Positions 1-9,013 are shown, counted from the first letter of the stretch. The stretch: DNA of 64,000 bases from Hyphomicrobium facile (GCF_900116175.1 NZ_FPCH01000003.1:558001-622000); one strand, 5' to 3'. The notes: a model not told the origin generated them from the sequence alone. Program-made: numbers and translations.

Positions 1-2723
1 TCCACCGGCAGGTTGGCGGACTTGAGGTCAGCGATGATCGTCGCGAAGTCGGACCAAAGGTAATGCGGCAGCATGAATCGATCGTGCAGCGCCGTACCCC
101 AGCGCACCAGCTTCTGGCGATATGGCTTTTCCCAGAACATCACAATCAGTGCACGCAGCAGAAGTTGCTGAGCGAGGCTCATGCGAGCGTGCGGCGGCAT
201 TTCGAACGAGCGGAACTCGACAAGCCCCAGCCTGCCTGTCGCGCTATCGGGGGAATAGAGTTTATCGATGCAGATCTCGGCACGATGCGTGTTGCCCGAG
301 ACATCGATCAGCAAGTTGCGGAAGAGCCGATCGACCAGCCAGGGCGGGATGTGGCCAACTCCTGGATCCGGCACTTGCGAAAGAGCGATTTCGAGTTCGT
401 AGAGCGCTTCGTGGCGGCCCTCGTCGGCGCGCGGCGCTTGGCTCGTCGGCCCGATGAACATGCCGGAAAAGAAATAGGAAAGTGCCGGATGATTTTGCCA
501 ATAGGCAATGATGGAGGCCAATAGATCGGGGCGGCGCAGGAACGGACTGTCGGCCGGTTCCATGCCGCCGACGACGATGTGGTTGCCGCCGCCGGTTCCG
601 GTATGACGGCCATCGAGCATGAACTTTTCGGCGGACAGGCGCGTATCGTGCGCTTCCTCATAGAGCGCGGTCGTTATCGCGACTGTGCTCTCCCAGCTCG
701 CCGAGGGATGGATGTTGACTTCGATGACGCCGGGATCGGGCGTGACCTTGATCACGTTGAGGCGCGCATCCGGCGGCGGATTGTAGCCTTCGATCTGCAC
801 CGGAACGCCGGTATCTTTCGCCGCTTCCTCGATCGCCGCAACGAGAGCCGCATAGTCTTCCGCGTCGGTCAGCGGCGGCATGAACACGCAAATGGCGTTG
901 CCGCGCGGCTCGACCGTCAACGCGGTTCTGACAGAGCCTGCGATGTCCGGCGTGATCTCGATGGGTGTGTTCGGCTTGGCGGCTTCCAGCGTCACGACGC
1001 GGCGTTCTTGCAGCAGGACGGAACGTTCGGGCAGCGGCCGGGATTGGCCCATCGGATCGCGCGGGATGACGTTCGATTGCTCGATTGGCGCCAGCACCGG
1101 GAAGGATTGCAAGGGAAGCCGGAAGCCGGCGGGAGAATCGCCCGGCACGAGGAAAAGATGGTCGCGCCGGAGCGCCCAGCGTTCGGTGACCCATCGACGG
1201 CCGCGATCCGCCGTCTGCCATGCTTGTATCGGAAGAACATAGCTCGCAACCTGACCCAGTCCGCGATCGAAAACGCGCGCGATCCGTTCGCGCTCGGCGG
1301 GGTCGTCCAGCCTATTGGCTTCGGCCGTGACATTGATCGGCAGCTTGCGCTCGACGAGCAGGAAGTGCGCCGGATCTTCGTAGGCCGGGATGGCGCTATC
1401 GACCGGAAGGCCGAGCTTCGCACACAGGCCGCGCATCAGATTGTCGGCGTCTTCGATCATCGCGGGGCGTGCCACGCTCTCGCTGACGATGAGGTCCTGG
1501 TTTTCCCAGAGCGGCAGCCCGTCGCCGCGCCAATAAAGGGCGAACGCCCAGCGCGGGAGCTGTTCGCCGGGATACCATTTGCCTTGGCCGTAGTGGAGCA
1601 GTCCACCCGGCGCGAAGCGGCGTTGCAGCCGACGGATCAGTTGATCAGCGTAACGACGTTTGGTTGGTCCGACGGCCGCCGTGTTCCACTCGGCAGCTTC
1701 CATATCGTCGGCGGCGACGAAGGTCGGTTCGCCACCCATGCTGAGGCGCACATCGCCCTTGACGAGCCGCTCGTCGATCGCGTTGCCGGTTGCGACGATG
1801 GTTTTCCACGTTTCGTCATCATAGGGTTTCGTTACGCGCGGCGTCTCGCGGATGCGCGTGACGGCCATCTTGAAGTCGAATGCGACTTCCGCCTTCGTGT
1901 GGCTGCCGCTGACGGGCGCGGCGCTGACGGGATGAGGCGTCGCGGCAAGCGGAATGTGGCCTTCGCCCGCCAATAGACCGGACGTCGCGTCGAGGCCGAT
2001 CCATCCGGCACCGGGAATATAGACCTCCGTCCAGGCGTGGAGATCGGTGAAGTCCGTATCGGCGCCTGCGGGACCGTCGTGAGGCTTCACGTCCGGCTTC
2101 AGCTGAATGAGGTAGCCCGATACGAAACGCGCCGCGAGGCCGACGTTGCGCAGGATCTGGGTCAGAAGCCAGGCGCTGTCGCGACAGGAGCCCGAACCCT
2201 TCGCGAGCGTTTCTTCGGGCGTCTGAACGCCCGGCTCCATGCGAATGAGATAGCTGACATCGGCCTGCACCATGCGATTGAGATCGCAGATGAAGTCGAT
2301 CGTCGTTTGCGATTTGGGAACGATCTTCTTGAGATAGCGCTCGAGATTGGGGCCGAGAGGCGCTGCAGCGAGGTAGGGCGCGAGTTCTTTCTTGACGACG
2401 TCATCGTAGACGAACGGCCAAGCCTCGGCCTTTTCCTCGATGAAGAAGTCGAACGGGTTGATCACCGCCATGTCGGCAACGAGATCGACGGTGACGGAGA
2501 GTTCCGTGATCTCTTCGGGGATGACGACGCGGGCAAGGAAGTTGCCGAACGGGTCCTGCTGCCAGTTCAGGAAGTGCGATTTCGGCGTGATGGTGAGCGA
2601 GTAGCTCAGAATGGGCGTCCGGCAATGCGGGGCGGGGCGAAGCCTGATCACCTGTGGCGCCATGCTTACCCGTCGATCGTAGCGGTAACTCGTTTGATGG
2701 GTCAGCGCGACGTGAAGGACCAT
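1..2723 (-). CDS. Transglutaminase-family protein with DUF2126-type architecture (partial, 3' end outside window)
   Basis: An open frame runs from ATG at 2723 to the window edge without a stop (at least 907 codons). The N-terminal region is the bacterial transglutaminase N-domain, with the conserved [19 protein letters not shown] segment near residues 24-42. A transglutaminase-like core follows, with a complete catalytic triad: Cys180 in [11 protein letters not shown], His229 in DLHAWTEVY and Asp245 in GLDATSG. The length and the remaining sequence fit the ~1100-residue proteins that carry DUF2126 after this core. The biochemical role of the family is not established; it is probably a protease or amidotransferase acting on peptides. 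The ATG at 2723 is chosen over the internal ATG at 2663 because the conserved strand ([17 protein letters not shown]) lies between them. It is divergent from the peptidase-like gene at 3050. Confidence 0.88.
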   Translation of the reverse strand, partial: MVLHVALTHQTSYRYDRRVSMAPQVIRLRPAPHCRTPILSYSLTITPKSHFLNWQQDPFGNFLARVVIPEEITELSVTVDLVADMAVINPFDFFIEEKAEAWPFVYDDVVKKELAPYLAAAPLGPNLERYLKKIVPKSQTTIDFICDLNRMVQADVSYLIRMEPGVQTPEETLAKGSGSCRDSAWLLTQILRNVGLAARFVSGYLIQLKPDVKPHDGPAGADTDFTDLHAWTEVYIPGAGWIGLDATSGLLAGEGHIPLAATPHPVSAAPVSGSHTKAEVAFDFKMAVTRIRETPRVTKPYDDETWKTIVATGNAIDERLVKGDVRLSMGGEPTFVAADDMEAAEWNTAAVGPTKRRYADQLIRRLQRRFAPGGLLHYGQGKWYPGEQLPRWAFALYWRGDGLPLWENQDLIVSESVARPAMIEDADNLMRGLCAKLGLPVDSAIPAYEDPAHFLLVERKLPINVTAEANRLDDPAERERIARVFDRGLGQVASYVLPIQAWQTADRGRRWVTERWALRRDHLFLVPGDSPAGFRLPLQSFPVLAPIEQSNVIPRDPMGQSRPLPERSVLLQERRVVTLEAAKPNTPIEITPDIAGSVRTALTVEPRGNAICVFMPPLTDAEDYAALVAAIEEAAKDTGVPVQIEGYNPPPDARLNVIKVTPDPGVIEVNIHPSASWESTVAITTALYEEAHDTRLSAEKFMLDGRHTGTGGGNHIVVGGMEPADSPFLRRPDLLASIIAYWQNHPALSYFFSGMFIGPTSQAPRADEGRHEALYELEIALSQVPDPGVGHIPPWLVDRLFRNLLIDVSGNTHRAEICIDKLYSPDSATGRLGLVEFRSFEMPPHARMSLAQQLLLRALIVMFWEKPYRQKLVRWGTALHDRFMLPHYLWSDFATIIADLKSANLPV

Positions 2724-3049
2724 GAAGCAGCATCATCCCTGTTTGATCTGATCGCGGTGCCGGGCCTTCGGGGAGGGCCCCAGGCAACGAAATAGTCTTA
2801 CCTGCGTTACCGGGCCGAAAGTTATGGTACAAGCGCGGGTTAGCCTAAAAAGTTCGCAGCTGCCAATTCTGCATGAGGTTTGAGCAGGGTGCTGAAAAAT
2901 TCGGACCCCAGTGCGATTTATAAGGGCATCAACGTGTTTTATCGGCAAGGCCCAATGAGCCAGCAAGGAGCGGTCCGCCGCCGCCGGGAAACCCCGTTCG
3001 GGGCCATTTGCGCGTTTGCCTGCCGGCACCGGAGCATTCGGTACGCGGC
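2724..3049. other. Divergent intergenic region
   Basis: These 326 bp separate two divergently transcribed genes and must contain both promoters. I see GC-rich short dyads (around 2763-2780 and 2990-3006) but no convincing -35/-10 pair and no RNA gene. Reading frames here are short and not protein-like. Confidence 0.5.
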
Positions 3050-4123
3050 ATGAAGAATTTCGCCTGCTCGCACTGCGGAAACACGGTCTATTTCGAGAAT
3101 GTGAAGTGCATGGAATGCGGCAGCACGCTCGGTTTCGATACCGGGGAAATGGCCGTCGTTGCGATAGCGGAAGCCGGCGACAGTACAGTCGCGCTCGACA
3201 CCCCCATTTTTCGCAAGCTGAGCAGTACGCCAAGCGACGTTCCGCTTCGATATTGCGCCAATGCGGAGTTCGGCGTTTGCAACTGGCTGACGCCTGAGTC
3301 CGAGAGCAACGTTTTCTGCAAGGCGTGCGACCTCAACCGCCTTATCCCGAACCTTTCGGAGCGCGACGGATTACGAGCCTGGCGCGCGCTCGAACATGCG
3401 AAAAAGCGCCTCGTTTATTCGCTTCTGCGATTTGGGCTTCCGTTCGATGGTTCGGCTTCGGCAAAGGGTCCGCTGACGTTCGATTTCGTGCGCGACTCGC
3501 TGACCGGCCATCTCGATGGCGTCGTCACCATCGACGTCAGCGAAGCCGACTCCGTGCAACGGGAACTGCAACGGCAGCGGTTCGATGAACCCTACCGTTC
3601 GCTACTCGGCCATCTGCGCCATGAAAGCGGGCATTACTACTGGATGGTTCTCGTCGAAGAGCGCGATCGGCTCGACGAGTTTCGCGCACTCTTCGGCGAC
3701 GAGCGCGAAGACTATGACGCGGCGCTTACGCGCCATCATAGCGCCGGCCCCACGCCCGATTGGCAGAAGCGGCACGTTTCCGCCTATGCCAGCGCGCACC
3801 CGTGGGAAGACTGGGCGGAAACTTGGGCGCACTATCTGCACATGGTCGATGCTCTCGACACCGCTGCGGCCGAAGGCATGGAGGGCCATGGCGTTCATCT
3901 CGATCTGCGCGACGATATCTATTCAAGCGGGACGTTCGGCGCGCTGATGGCGAGATGGATTCCGCTGACGATCGCCATGAACAGCCTCAGCCGCAGCATG
4001 GGTCATGACGATTTTTATCCGTTCGTAATTCCCGGCGCAGCTTACGACAAACTCGCATTCGTGCATCGCGTCATCCACGAGCGCACTCAGCGGTCGGCGG
4101 CGCCAGAGACCTCCAAAGTTTAA
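3050..4123 (+). CDS. Zinc-ribbon protein with HExxH metallopeptidase-like domain (Peptidase_Mx-like)
   Basis: A 357-residue cytosolic protein, read from ATG at 3050 (MKNFACSHCG). Two zinc-ribbon-like Cys clusters are visible: Cys6, Cys9, Cys20, Cys23, then Cys69, Cys77, Cys90, Cys93. They are followed by a HESGH motif (residues 191-195) matching HExxH, and by a WAETWAHYLHMVD segment around residue 255 that could supply the third metal ligand. This is the arrangement of the 'putative zinc-binding metallopeptidase' family (Peptidase_Mx). The family's substrate is unknown. An upstream in-frame GTG-type start at 3008 would add 14 residues lacking conserved character. The stop codon lies inside a 12-bp palindrome that precedes the heme operon. 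Confidence 0.82.
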   Translation: MKNFACSHCGNTVYFENVKCMECGSTLGFDTGEMAVVAIAEAGDSTVALDTPIFRKLSSTPSDVPLRYCANAEFGVCNWLTPESESNVFCKACDLNRLIPNLSERDGLRAWRALEHAKKRLVYSLLRFGLPFDGSASAKGPLTFDFVRDSLTGHLDGVVTIDVSEADSVQRELQRQRFDEPYRSLLGHLRHESGHYYWMVLVEERDRLDEFRALFGDEREDYDAALTRHHSAGPTPDWQKRHVSAYASAHPWEDWAETWAHYLHMVDALDTAAAEGMEGHGVHLDLRDDIYSSGTFGALMARWIPLTIAMNSLSRSMGHDDFYPFVIPGAAYDKLAFVHRVIHERTQRSAAPETSKV

Positions 4124-4127
4124 ACTT
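4116..4127. repeat. 12-bp perfect palindrome AAGTTTAAACTT, possible operator
   Basis: A perfect palindrome overlapping the stop codon of the upstream gene. It lies about 80 bp before the first small gene of the heme-uptake operon. A TTGACT hexamer (4126-4131) abuts it and could be a -35 element. It does not match the Irr (ICE) box or the classical Fur box as I know them, so a regulatory role is only a possibility. Confidence 0.3.
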
Positions 4128-4208
4128 GACTCTTGTAGTATACTTTAGCTTAATGGCTCCATTCGCCATTTGCGGGGCCTTGAACCTCGATATTTTGGAT
4201 AGAAAACC

Positions 4209-4388
4209 ATGAAACAATCGCACCTAAGCGGTGAGCGATTGGACGTGCGCGATAATTCCGGCGCAGTCCTGGCCGCATCGCTGTTCGCCGCCTCCGCGGG
4301 AATGATTTGGGATTTAGCGACGGGCGATGTCTCGGCATTCGACCGCATGCTCTCCAACCTTTCCGACGATGAAGGGGATGAGCGATAA
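4209..4388 (+). CDS. Small hypothetical protein (59 aa) heading the heme-uptake operon
   Basis: ATG at 4209 to TAA at 4386-4388 gives 59 residues (begins MKQSHLSGERLDVRDNSG, ends acidic DDEGDER). The stop codon is immediately followed by the ATG of the next gene (4389), so the two are probably translationally coupled. A short hydrophobic stretch (AVLAASLFAASAGMIW, about residues 20-35) could be a membrane segment, but there is no clear signal peptide. I do not recognise a family. Its place at the head of the hemP-hmuTUV operon suggests an iron- or heme-related role; this is inference from context only. Confidence 0.55.
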   Translation: MKQSHLSGERLDVRDNSGAVLAASLFAASAGMIWDLATGDVSAFDRMLSNLSDDEGDER

Positions 4389-4964
4389 ATGCGGAACAAA
4401 TCTCCGAAGCCGAACGACGGCAAGGCTGGCGACGGCAAGACCGGCGGCGAGGATACCTGTGCGGGCCACGCACTCGGATTTCCCCTGCGCGCCGAACTCG
4501 ACTTTCTGCCGATCGAGAACGTCACGCTCGATATCTTCCGCTGCCTTTGCGAGGTGTACACCACTGGCTCGGCGCAGCCGTGGGAGATTGCGATGAAAGA
4601 GGCCGAGGCCAAGCTCGGGCCCGCCGAAGGTCCTCTTCTTGTCGCGCGTGTGACGGCGCTCCTCAGAGCGCTCCGATCCGAACGCAAAGTCGGCTTTTCC
4701 TATCTCAGCATCGGCTGCCAGCATGTTTCGCCCGACGAGCTTTCGGTATCGGGGCTTTTGAAAGCTGCCCGCTCCGGCAACGAGAGCGCATTGGATCGTG
4801 GATTGAAGCTGCTGGTGGAGGATCCGCAGGCGCCGGCGCGCACGCAGTTTGCCGCTCGCGCACTCGCCTCAATGCAGTCGCAGCACATTGCTTCCGATGC
4901 GAACGTTCGTGACGAGAGCCGCGCGTCGCAAAAGAAGACTGCACCGGCCCATTATCTTCACTAG
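4389..4964 (+). CDS. Hypothetical protein (191 aa) in the heme-uptake operon
   Basis: A 191-residue soluble protein starting one base after the stop of the preceding 59-aa gene. The N-terminal 25 residues are polar, Lys/Gly-rich and probably disordered. The remainder looks alpha-helical, with LDIFRCLCEVYTTG near residue 48 and a long Ala/Arg/Leu helix (GPLLVARVTALLRALRSERK) near 82-101. Two Cys lie in the first helix and one in YLSIGCQHVSPDELS. I do not recognise a domain. The spacing to hemP is only 17 nt, so co-transcription with the heme genes is likely. Confidence 0.7.
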   Translation: MRNKSPKPNDGKAGDGKTGGEDTCAGHALGFPLRAELDFLPIENVTLDIFRCLCEVYTTGSAQPWEIAMKEAEAKLGPAEGPLLVARVTALLRALRSERKVGFSYLSIGCQHVSPDELSVSGLLKAARSGNESALDRGLKLLVEDPQAPARTQFAARALASMQSQHIASDANVRDESRASQKKTAPAHYLH

Positions 4965-4981
4965 AGCGGATATTGAAAGAT

Positions 4982-5239
4982 ATGCCCGCTCCCAGCCACT
5001 TATCCTTGATCGAGCGAATGCCTCAAAAAAAAGAGGTCGCAGCATCCGTACTGCGCCAAGCGGGGCAAAGCCCTAATTCAACGACCGAAGTGCCAAATAC
5101 CGATGGCCCGACCGAGAACGGCGTCCGCTATCGAATCGACGAATTGCTCAAAGGTCACCGCGAAGCAACTCTCGTGCACCGAGGGCAAGAGTATCGCTTG
5201 CGCATTACCGCGACCGGCAAGCTGATCCTAACCAAGTAA
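4982..5239 (+). CDS. hemP: Hemin uptake protein HemP/HmuP
   Basis: A small protein of about 85 residues whose C-terminal half matches the HemP family: YRIDELLKGHREATLVHRGQ followed by EYRLRITATGKLILTK. In rhizobia and related bacteria HmuP/HemP is a small regulator or accessory factor needed for hemin-uptake gene expression. The start is taken as ATG 4982; an in-frame TTG at 4973 would add three residues. The first 45 residues are poorly conserved. It lies 22 nt upstream of hmuT, which fits the usual hemP-hmuTUV order. Confidence 0.85.
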   Translation: MPAPSHLSLIERMPQKKEVAASVLRQAGQSPNSTTEVPNTDGPTENGVRYRIDELLKGHREATLVHRGQEYRLRITATGKLILTK

Positions 5240-5261
5240 GACACAACCAGGGACGCACGAT

Positions 5262-6173
5262 ATGGGCGTGGCAACACGACGATTTGCAATTGCTGGCGCG
5301 GCTCTCGCGCTGGCCGGGTTCTTGACCGAACTCGGCTTTGATCGCTCCCGTGCTGTCGCAGCCGATGCGGCCGAGGTGCGGATTCTGTCTCTCGGCGGCG
5401 ACGTGACAGAGATCCTTTACGCGCTTGGGCAAGAGCAAAAGATTGTCGCCGTCGACACGACGAGCCAGTTCCCCGCGAGTGCCCTCACCGACAAGAAGTC
5501 GGTTGGATATTTGCGTGCACTCTCGGCAGAGGGTGTGCTTTCCATGAATCCCACGCTCATTATCGCGTCCGAGCAGGCTGGGCCGCCCGAGGTCGTCAAA
5601 GCCATCAAGGGCAGCGGCGTCCAATACATCGATATTGCGGAAAAGCAGACGGCTGAGAGCGTGCCCGAAAAGGTTCGCCGTATCGGCGAGGTTGTCGGCG
5701 CTGCCAGCGAAGCCCAGACGCTTGCGTCGAAAATCGAAGCCGATTTCGCGTCTCTCGAAAGCGATCGCAAGCAGATAAAAGATCGCAAGAAGGTGCTGTT
5801 CGTTCTCGCCGTTCAAAACGGCCGCGCGACAGTCGGTGGCGTGGGCACGGGCGCTGACGCCGTTCTGCAGCTTGCAGGTGCCGACAATGCAGCGGCCGGC
5901 GTCAACGGCTACAAGCCGGTGAGCGATGAACAGCTGGCAGAGTTTTCTCCCGACGCGGTTGTCGTGATGAGCCGCGGCACAGCCGATCGCCATGGCGCCA
6001 GCACGGCGCTGGAGTTGCCGGGCCTCAGCCAGACCCCGGCTGCAAAGACCAAAAATCTCATCGAGATGGACAGCCTGTATCTTCTCGGCTTCGGACCGCG
6101 CGCTCCTTCAGCCGCGCATGACTTGATGAAGGCTCTTTATCCCGAGCCCGGCCAGACCGCTGCAACGCCGTGA
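5262..6173 (+). CDS. hmuT: Heme ABC transporter periplasmic binding protein HmuT
   Basis: A 303-residue helical-backbone binding protein of the FepB/BtuF type. It would receive heme in the periplasm and pass it to HmuUV. The N-terminus has a signal peptide with a twin-Arg motif (TRRFAIAGAALALAG), so Tat export is possible. The mature part starts with RILSLGGDVTEILYALGQ, typical of HmuT. The C-terminal part has the family's GPRAPSAAHDLMKALYP segment. The stop TGA (6171-6173) overlaps the GTG start of hmuU by four bases. Confidence 0.93.
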   Translation: MGVATRRFAIAGAALALAGFLTELGFDRSRAVAADAAEVRILSLGGDVTEILYALGQEQKIVAVDTTSQFPASALTDKKSVGYLRALSAEGVLSMNPTLIIASEQAGPPEVVKAIKGSGVQYIDIAEKQTAESVPEKVRRIGEVVGAASEAQTLASKIEADFASLESDRKQIKDRKKVLFVLAVQNGRATVGGVGTGADAVLQLAGADNAAAGVNGYKPVSDEQLAEFSPDAVVVMSRGTADRHGASTALELPGLSQTPAAKTKNLIEMDSLYLLGFGPRAPSAAHDLMKALYPEPGQTAATP

Positions 6174-7255
6174 CAGCCATCGACGCCAGGTTTGCTAAAG
6201 TTGCCGGTGCAGTGAGGCCTGCGCGAGCCAAGGTTTTTCTCGCGCTCACCGGGCTCTTGCTCCTTTCGGCAATCTTATCGCTCGCCATCGGACCGACCGG
6301 CGTTTCGCTGCAGTCACTGCCCCGCGCGCTCGCGGCGGCTGCCGGCTATGCCGCCGATTCCAGCGCTGAGCGGGACAGGTTGGTTCTGATCGATCTCAGG
6401 CTGCCGCGAACGCTGCTCGCTGCTTTCGTCGGCGCCGCGCTCGCGACGTCGGGCGCGATGATGCAGGGCCTATTCCGCAATCCGCTCGCAGACCCGGGCC
6501 TCATCGGCGTTTCTTCGGGCGCGGCGCTTGCTGCGATTGCGACGATCGTGCTCGGTCACGGGATCGCTGCGCCGCTAATTGCACCTCTCGGAATTTACGC
6601 ATTGCCGATCGCCGCGTTCTTCGGCGGCCTTATCACGACGATCACGCTTGTCGCCATCGCGGCGCGCCGGGGACGGCTGGCTGTTGGAACGTTGCTGCTT
6701 GCCGGCATCGCTCTCGGCGCATTGGCTGGTTCGCTCGGCGGATTTCTGGCGTACGCGAGCGATGACCGGGATTTGCGGGATCTGACACTCTGGTCGATGG
6801 GCAGCCTTTCCGGCGCGAGCTGGCAGAAAGTTTTTGCGGTTCTTCCCTTTGCGGCAGCCATCTGTCTCGCCGTGCCGCACCTCGTGCGGGGGCTCAACGG
6901 ATTTCTACTCGGAGAGTCGGAAGCGATGCACCTCGGCATCGATACCGAGCGGACAAAGCGGATTACCATTGCGACCACGGCCGCGGCCGTTGGAGCCGCC
7001 GTGGCCGTTGCCGGTGTCATCGGCTTTGTCGGTCTCGTTGCGCCTCACGTCATGCGGCTGCTTTCCGGCCCCGACCATCGCGTCGTTCTTCCGGGAAGCG
7101 CCATTCTCGGTGCAACACTCGTCATCGTTGCCGACATCATCGCGCGCATGGCGATACGGCCTGCAGAGTTGCCCATCGGTATCGTGCTCGCGCTCGTCGG
7201 CGCACCCGTGTTCCTTCATCTCGTGCTGAGGCGCGGCATCGGCGGGGGAGAATAA
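6170..7255 (+). CDS. hmuU: Heme ABC transporter permease HmuU (FecCD family)
   Basis: A 361-residue inner-membrane permease with many hydrophobic segments. The FecCD signature is clear: LRLPRTLLAAFVGAALATSG, then MMQGLFRNPLADPGLIGVSS near residue 105, and GFVGLVAPHVMRLLSGPDHR near 284. The gene starts with GTG overlapping the hmuT stop (GTGA), consistent with coupled translation. The product would form the translocation channel as a homodimer with HmuV. Confidence 0.94.
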   Translation: MTAIDARFAKVAGAVRPARAKVFLALTGLLLLSAILSLAIGPTGVSLQSLPRALAAAAGYAADSSAERDRLVLIDLRLPRTLLAAFVGAALATSGAMMQGLFRNPLADPGLIGVSSGAALAAIATIVLGHGIAAPLIAPLGIYALPIAAFFGGLITTITLVAIAARRGRLAVGTLLLAGIALGALAGSLGGFLAYASDDRDLRDLTLWSMGSLSGASWQKVFAVLPFAAAICLAVPHLVRGLNGFLLGESEAMHLGIDTERTKRITIATTAAAVGAAVAVAGVIGFVGLVAPHVMRLLSGPDHRVVLPGSAILGATLVIVADIIARMAIRPAELPIGIVLALVGAPVFLHLVLRRGIGGGE

Positions 7256-7258
7256 GCG

Positions 7259-8080
7259 ATGCTTGAAGCACGTAGCGTCTCCGTAGTGGCAGGTTCGAAA
7301 CGGCTCATCGACAATGTGTCGCTGACGATTACGCCCGGCCGCCTCACTGCCGTGATCGGCCCGAATGGCGCCGGAAAATCTACACTGCTGCGCGTCATGG
7401 CGGGAGAACTCAAGCCGAGCGAGGGCACGGTGTTCCTCGACGACACCGATCTCCTGAAAGTGCCGGTCGCCCGTCTTGCGGCACGTCGATCGGTAGTCGC
7501 GCAATCGACGACGCTGTCATTCCCGTTCACAGTTCTCGAAGTCGTCATGCTGGGCGCGACAGTGCCGGGATTTGGCATTCGCGATTCCGCTGCGGCAGAT
7601 GCTGCACGCGAAGCACTAGACGCCGTGGGCCTCGCAGAATTCGAAACGCGGATGCTCAATGAGCTTTCCGGCGGCGAGCGGCAGCGCGTCCATATTGCTA
7701 GAGCTCTATGCCAATTGGCCACCGCTCCGCCGTCGCAAGCGGGAACGGCCGCAATCCTGCTCGATGAACCAACTGCGAGCCTCGATCTCAAGCATCAATG
7801 CGATGTGCTCGCACTCATCAAAGCGCAGGCCGAAATGGGACGGGCAGTCATGCTCGTCATTCACGATCTCAATCTTGCCGCAGCATTTGCTGATGAAATC
7901 GTACTGATGGCGGCGGGTAGGATCGCCGGAAAAGGTAAACCCGACGACCTCTTGAATGAGGATCTACTCAGCCACACGTTCGGGTGTCGATTGCGGGTCG
8001 TTTCGTCCGAAGATGGCGGGCGACTGGTGTTACCTTCGGCCATCACAGGCAAAGCGATCATGGGAGCGGCTGCAGAATGA
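7259..8080 (+). CDS. hmuV: Heme ABC transporter ATP-binding protein HmuV
   Basis: A 273-residue ABC ATPase. Walker A is GPNGAGKST (residues 34-42), the signature is LSGGERQRVHIARAL (near 139), Walker B is AAILLDEPTASLD (near 163) and the H-loop is VIHDLNLAA. The start is three bases after the hmuU stop. Its stop overlaps the ATG of the next gene (ATGA). Strong similarity in pattern to HmuV/HemV of other proteobacteria, together with context, gives a secure call. Confidence 0.95.
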   Translation: MLEARSVSVVAGSKRLIDNVSLTITPGRLTAVIGPNGAGKSTLLRVMAGELKPSEGTVFLDDTDLLKVPVARLAARRSVVAQSTTLSFPFTVLEVVMLGATVPGFGIRDSAAADAAREALDAVGLAEFETRMLNELSGGERQRVHIARALCQLATAPPSQAGTAAILLDEPTASLDLKHQCDVLALIKAQAEMGRAVMLVIHDLNLAAAFADEIVLMAAGRIAGKGKPDDLLNEDLLSHTFGCRLRVVSSEDGGRLVLPSAITGKAIMGAAAE

Positions 8081-8487
8081 TGACGTTACCTGACGAACTG
8101 GCGGCCAACGGCGTAGCGGTGCCATTGGCGATCCCCGTCCTGCTTTCAACCAACATCGAACGGTCGGCCGAAATCTATGACAGCAAAGGTTTCGTCGTCG
8201 TGCACCCCGCGCACAACTATCTGATCCTGCGCCGGCGCGCTGTGGAGCTGCATATATCTTCCGTTGCGGTCATTCCCGAACCGCATTGCGTCTCCGCCTA
8301 CATTCGCGTCAACGACGTCGACGAATGGTATTCCGCATTCAAAAACGGCCCGTCCAAGCGGCTATCGGAGGTTTCGGACAAGCCTTGGGGAATGCGGGAA
8401 TTCCACTTTATCGACGACGACGGCAATCTTCTCAACATCGGCCAGATGCTGCCAACGCATACGGAATACCGCATAGGCGCAGCGTGA
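8077..8487 (+). CDS. VOC-superfamily (bleomycin-resistance-like) protein in the heme operon
   Basis: A 136-residue cytosolic protein of the vicinal-oxygen-chelate fold. The pattern is that of Ble-type members: PVLLSTNIERSAEIYDSKGF near the start, NYLILRRRAVELHI in the middle, and EFHFIDDDGNLLNIGQML near the C-terminus. It starts at the ATG overlapping the hmuV stop (ATGA, 8077-8080), so it is co-translated with the transporter. Ble-type proteins bind and sequester metal-chelating drugs. In this operon the ligand could be a tetrapyrrole or iron chelate instead; that is inference. Confidence 0.8.
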   Translation: MMTLPDELAANGVAVPLAIPVLLSTNIERSAEIYDSKGFVVVHPAHNYLILRRRAVELHISSVAVIPEPHCVSAYIRVNDVDEWYSAFKNGPSKRLSEVSDKPWGMREFHFIDDDGNLLNIGQMLPTHTEYRIGAA

Positions 8488-8492
8488 CGATA

Positions 8493-8594
8493 ATGTTGAC
8501 TTTTTACGGATACAACAATAGCGTGCCGCCGCGGCAACGCTCCGCAAACAACAAGAATTCAAAATGCGTCTTAGAGCAACTCTCGCAGCTCTGA
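8493..8594 (+). CDS. Possible 33-aa leader peptide before a terminator hairpin
   Basis: ATG at 8493 to TGA at 8592-8594 encodes 33 residues (begins MLTFYGYNN, ends VLEQLSQL). It lies in the gap between the VOC gene and the monooxygenase gene, directly followed by a terminator-like hairpin. No family is recognised and chance occurrence cannot be excluded. The coding potential is weak. Confidence 0.2.
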   Translation: MLTFYGYNNSVPPRQRSANNKNSKCVLEQLSQL

Positions 8595-8600
8595 GATGAC

Positions 8601-8640
8601 CGGCGGACCGGAAATCCCAGCTCCCGGTTCGCCGTTTTCT
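8601..8640 (+). terminator. Hairpin with T-tail inside the heme operon
   Basis: Arms CGGCGGACCGG (8601-8611) and CCGGTTCGCCG (8624-8634) form an 11-bp stem with one G-U pair and a 12-nt loop, followed by TTTTCT. It sits between the VOC gene and the IsdG-like monooxygenase gene. It could end the hmu transcript or attenuate expression of the two downstream genes. Confidence 0.65.
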
Positions 8641-8657
8641 CACAAGAAAGGTGCCAA

Positions 8658-9008
8658 ATGTACATCGCGATGAACCGATTCAAAGTTGAGCCCGGCCTCG
8701 GAAAAGATTTCGAGCAGCTGTGGATCGCGCGGGAAGTGCACCTGCATAAAGAACCCGGTTTCGTGTCGTTCCACTTGCTTCGCGGACCCGAGCGCGAGGA
8801 TCACCTTCTCTATTCATCGCACACGGTGTGGCGTTCGTTCGCAGACTTCGAGGCGTGGACGAAATCTGAATCGTTCCGCAAGTCGCACTCCAGCGCCGGA
8901 ACGACGAAGAAGCTTTATCTCGGCCATCCCGAGTTTGAAGGTTTCGAAGCGATCCAGGAAGTTCGCGCCGACGGTTCGAAGTCGGTGTTCGCAGCGGCGG
9001 CCGAGTGA
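8658..9008 (+). CDS. IsdG/HmuQ-type heme-degrading monooxygenase (ABM fold)
   Basis: A 116-residue antibiotic-biosynthesis-monooxygenase-fold protein. It has the N-terminal MYIAMNRFKVEPGLGKDFEQ strand, then HLHKEPGFVSFHLLRGPE and SSHTVWRSFADFEAWTKSE, the pattern of IsdG-like heme monooxygenases such as rhizobial HmuQ/HmuD. It would open the heme ring in the cytosol to release iron. The candidate axial His lies near residue 75 (FRKSHSSAG). An RBS-like AAGAAAGG precedes the ATG at 8658. It is followed immediately by hutX. Confidence 0.85.
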   Translation: MYIAMNRFKVEPGLGKDFEQLWIAREVHLHKEPGFVSFHLLRGPEREDHLLYSSHTVWRSFADFEAWTKSESFRKSHSSAGTTKKLYLGHPEFEGFEAIQEVRADGSKSVFAAAAE

Positions 9009-9013
9009 GTAGC

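Noticed and set aside
579-1976. 465-aa plus-strand frame
   Set aside because: Shadow of the minus-strand transglutaminase-family gene; composition is Arg/Asp-rich and has no domain pattern, while the minus frame has a full catalytic triad.
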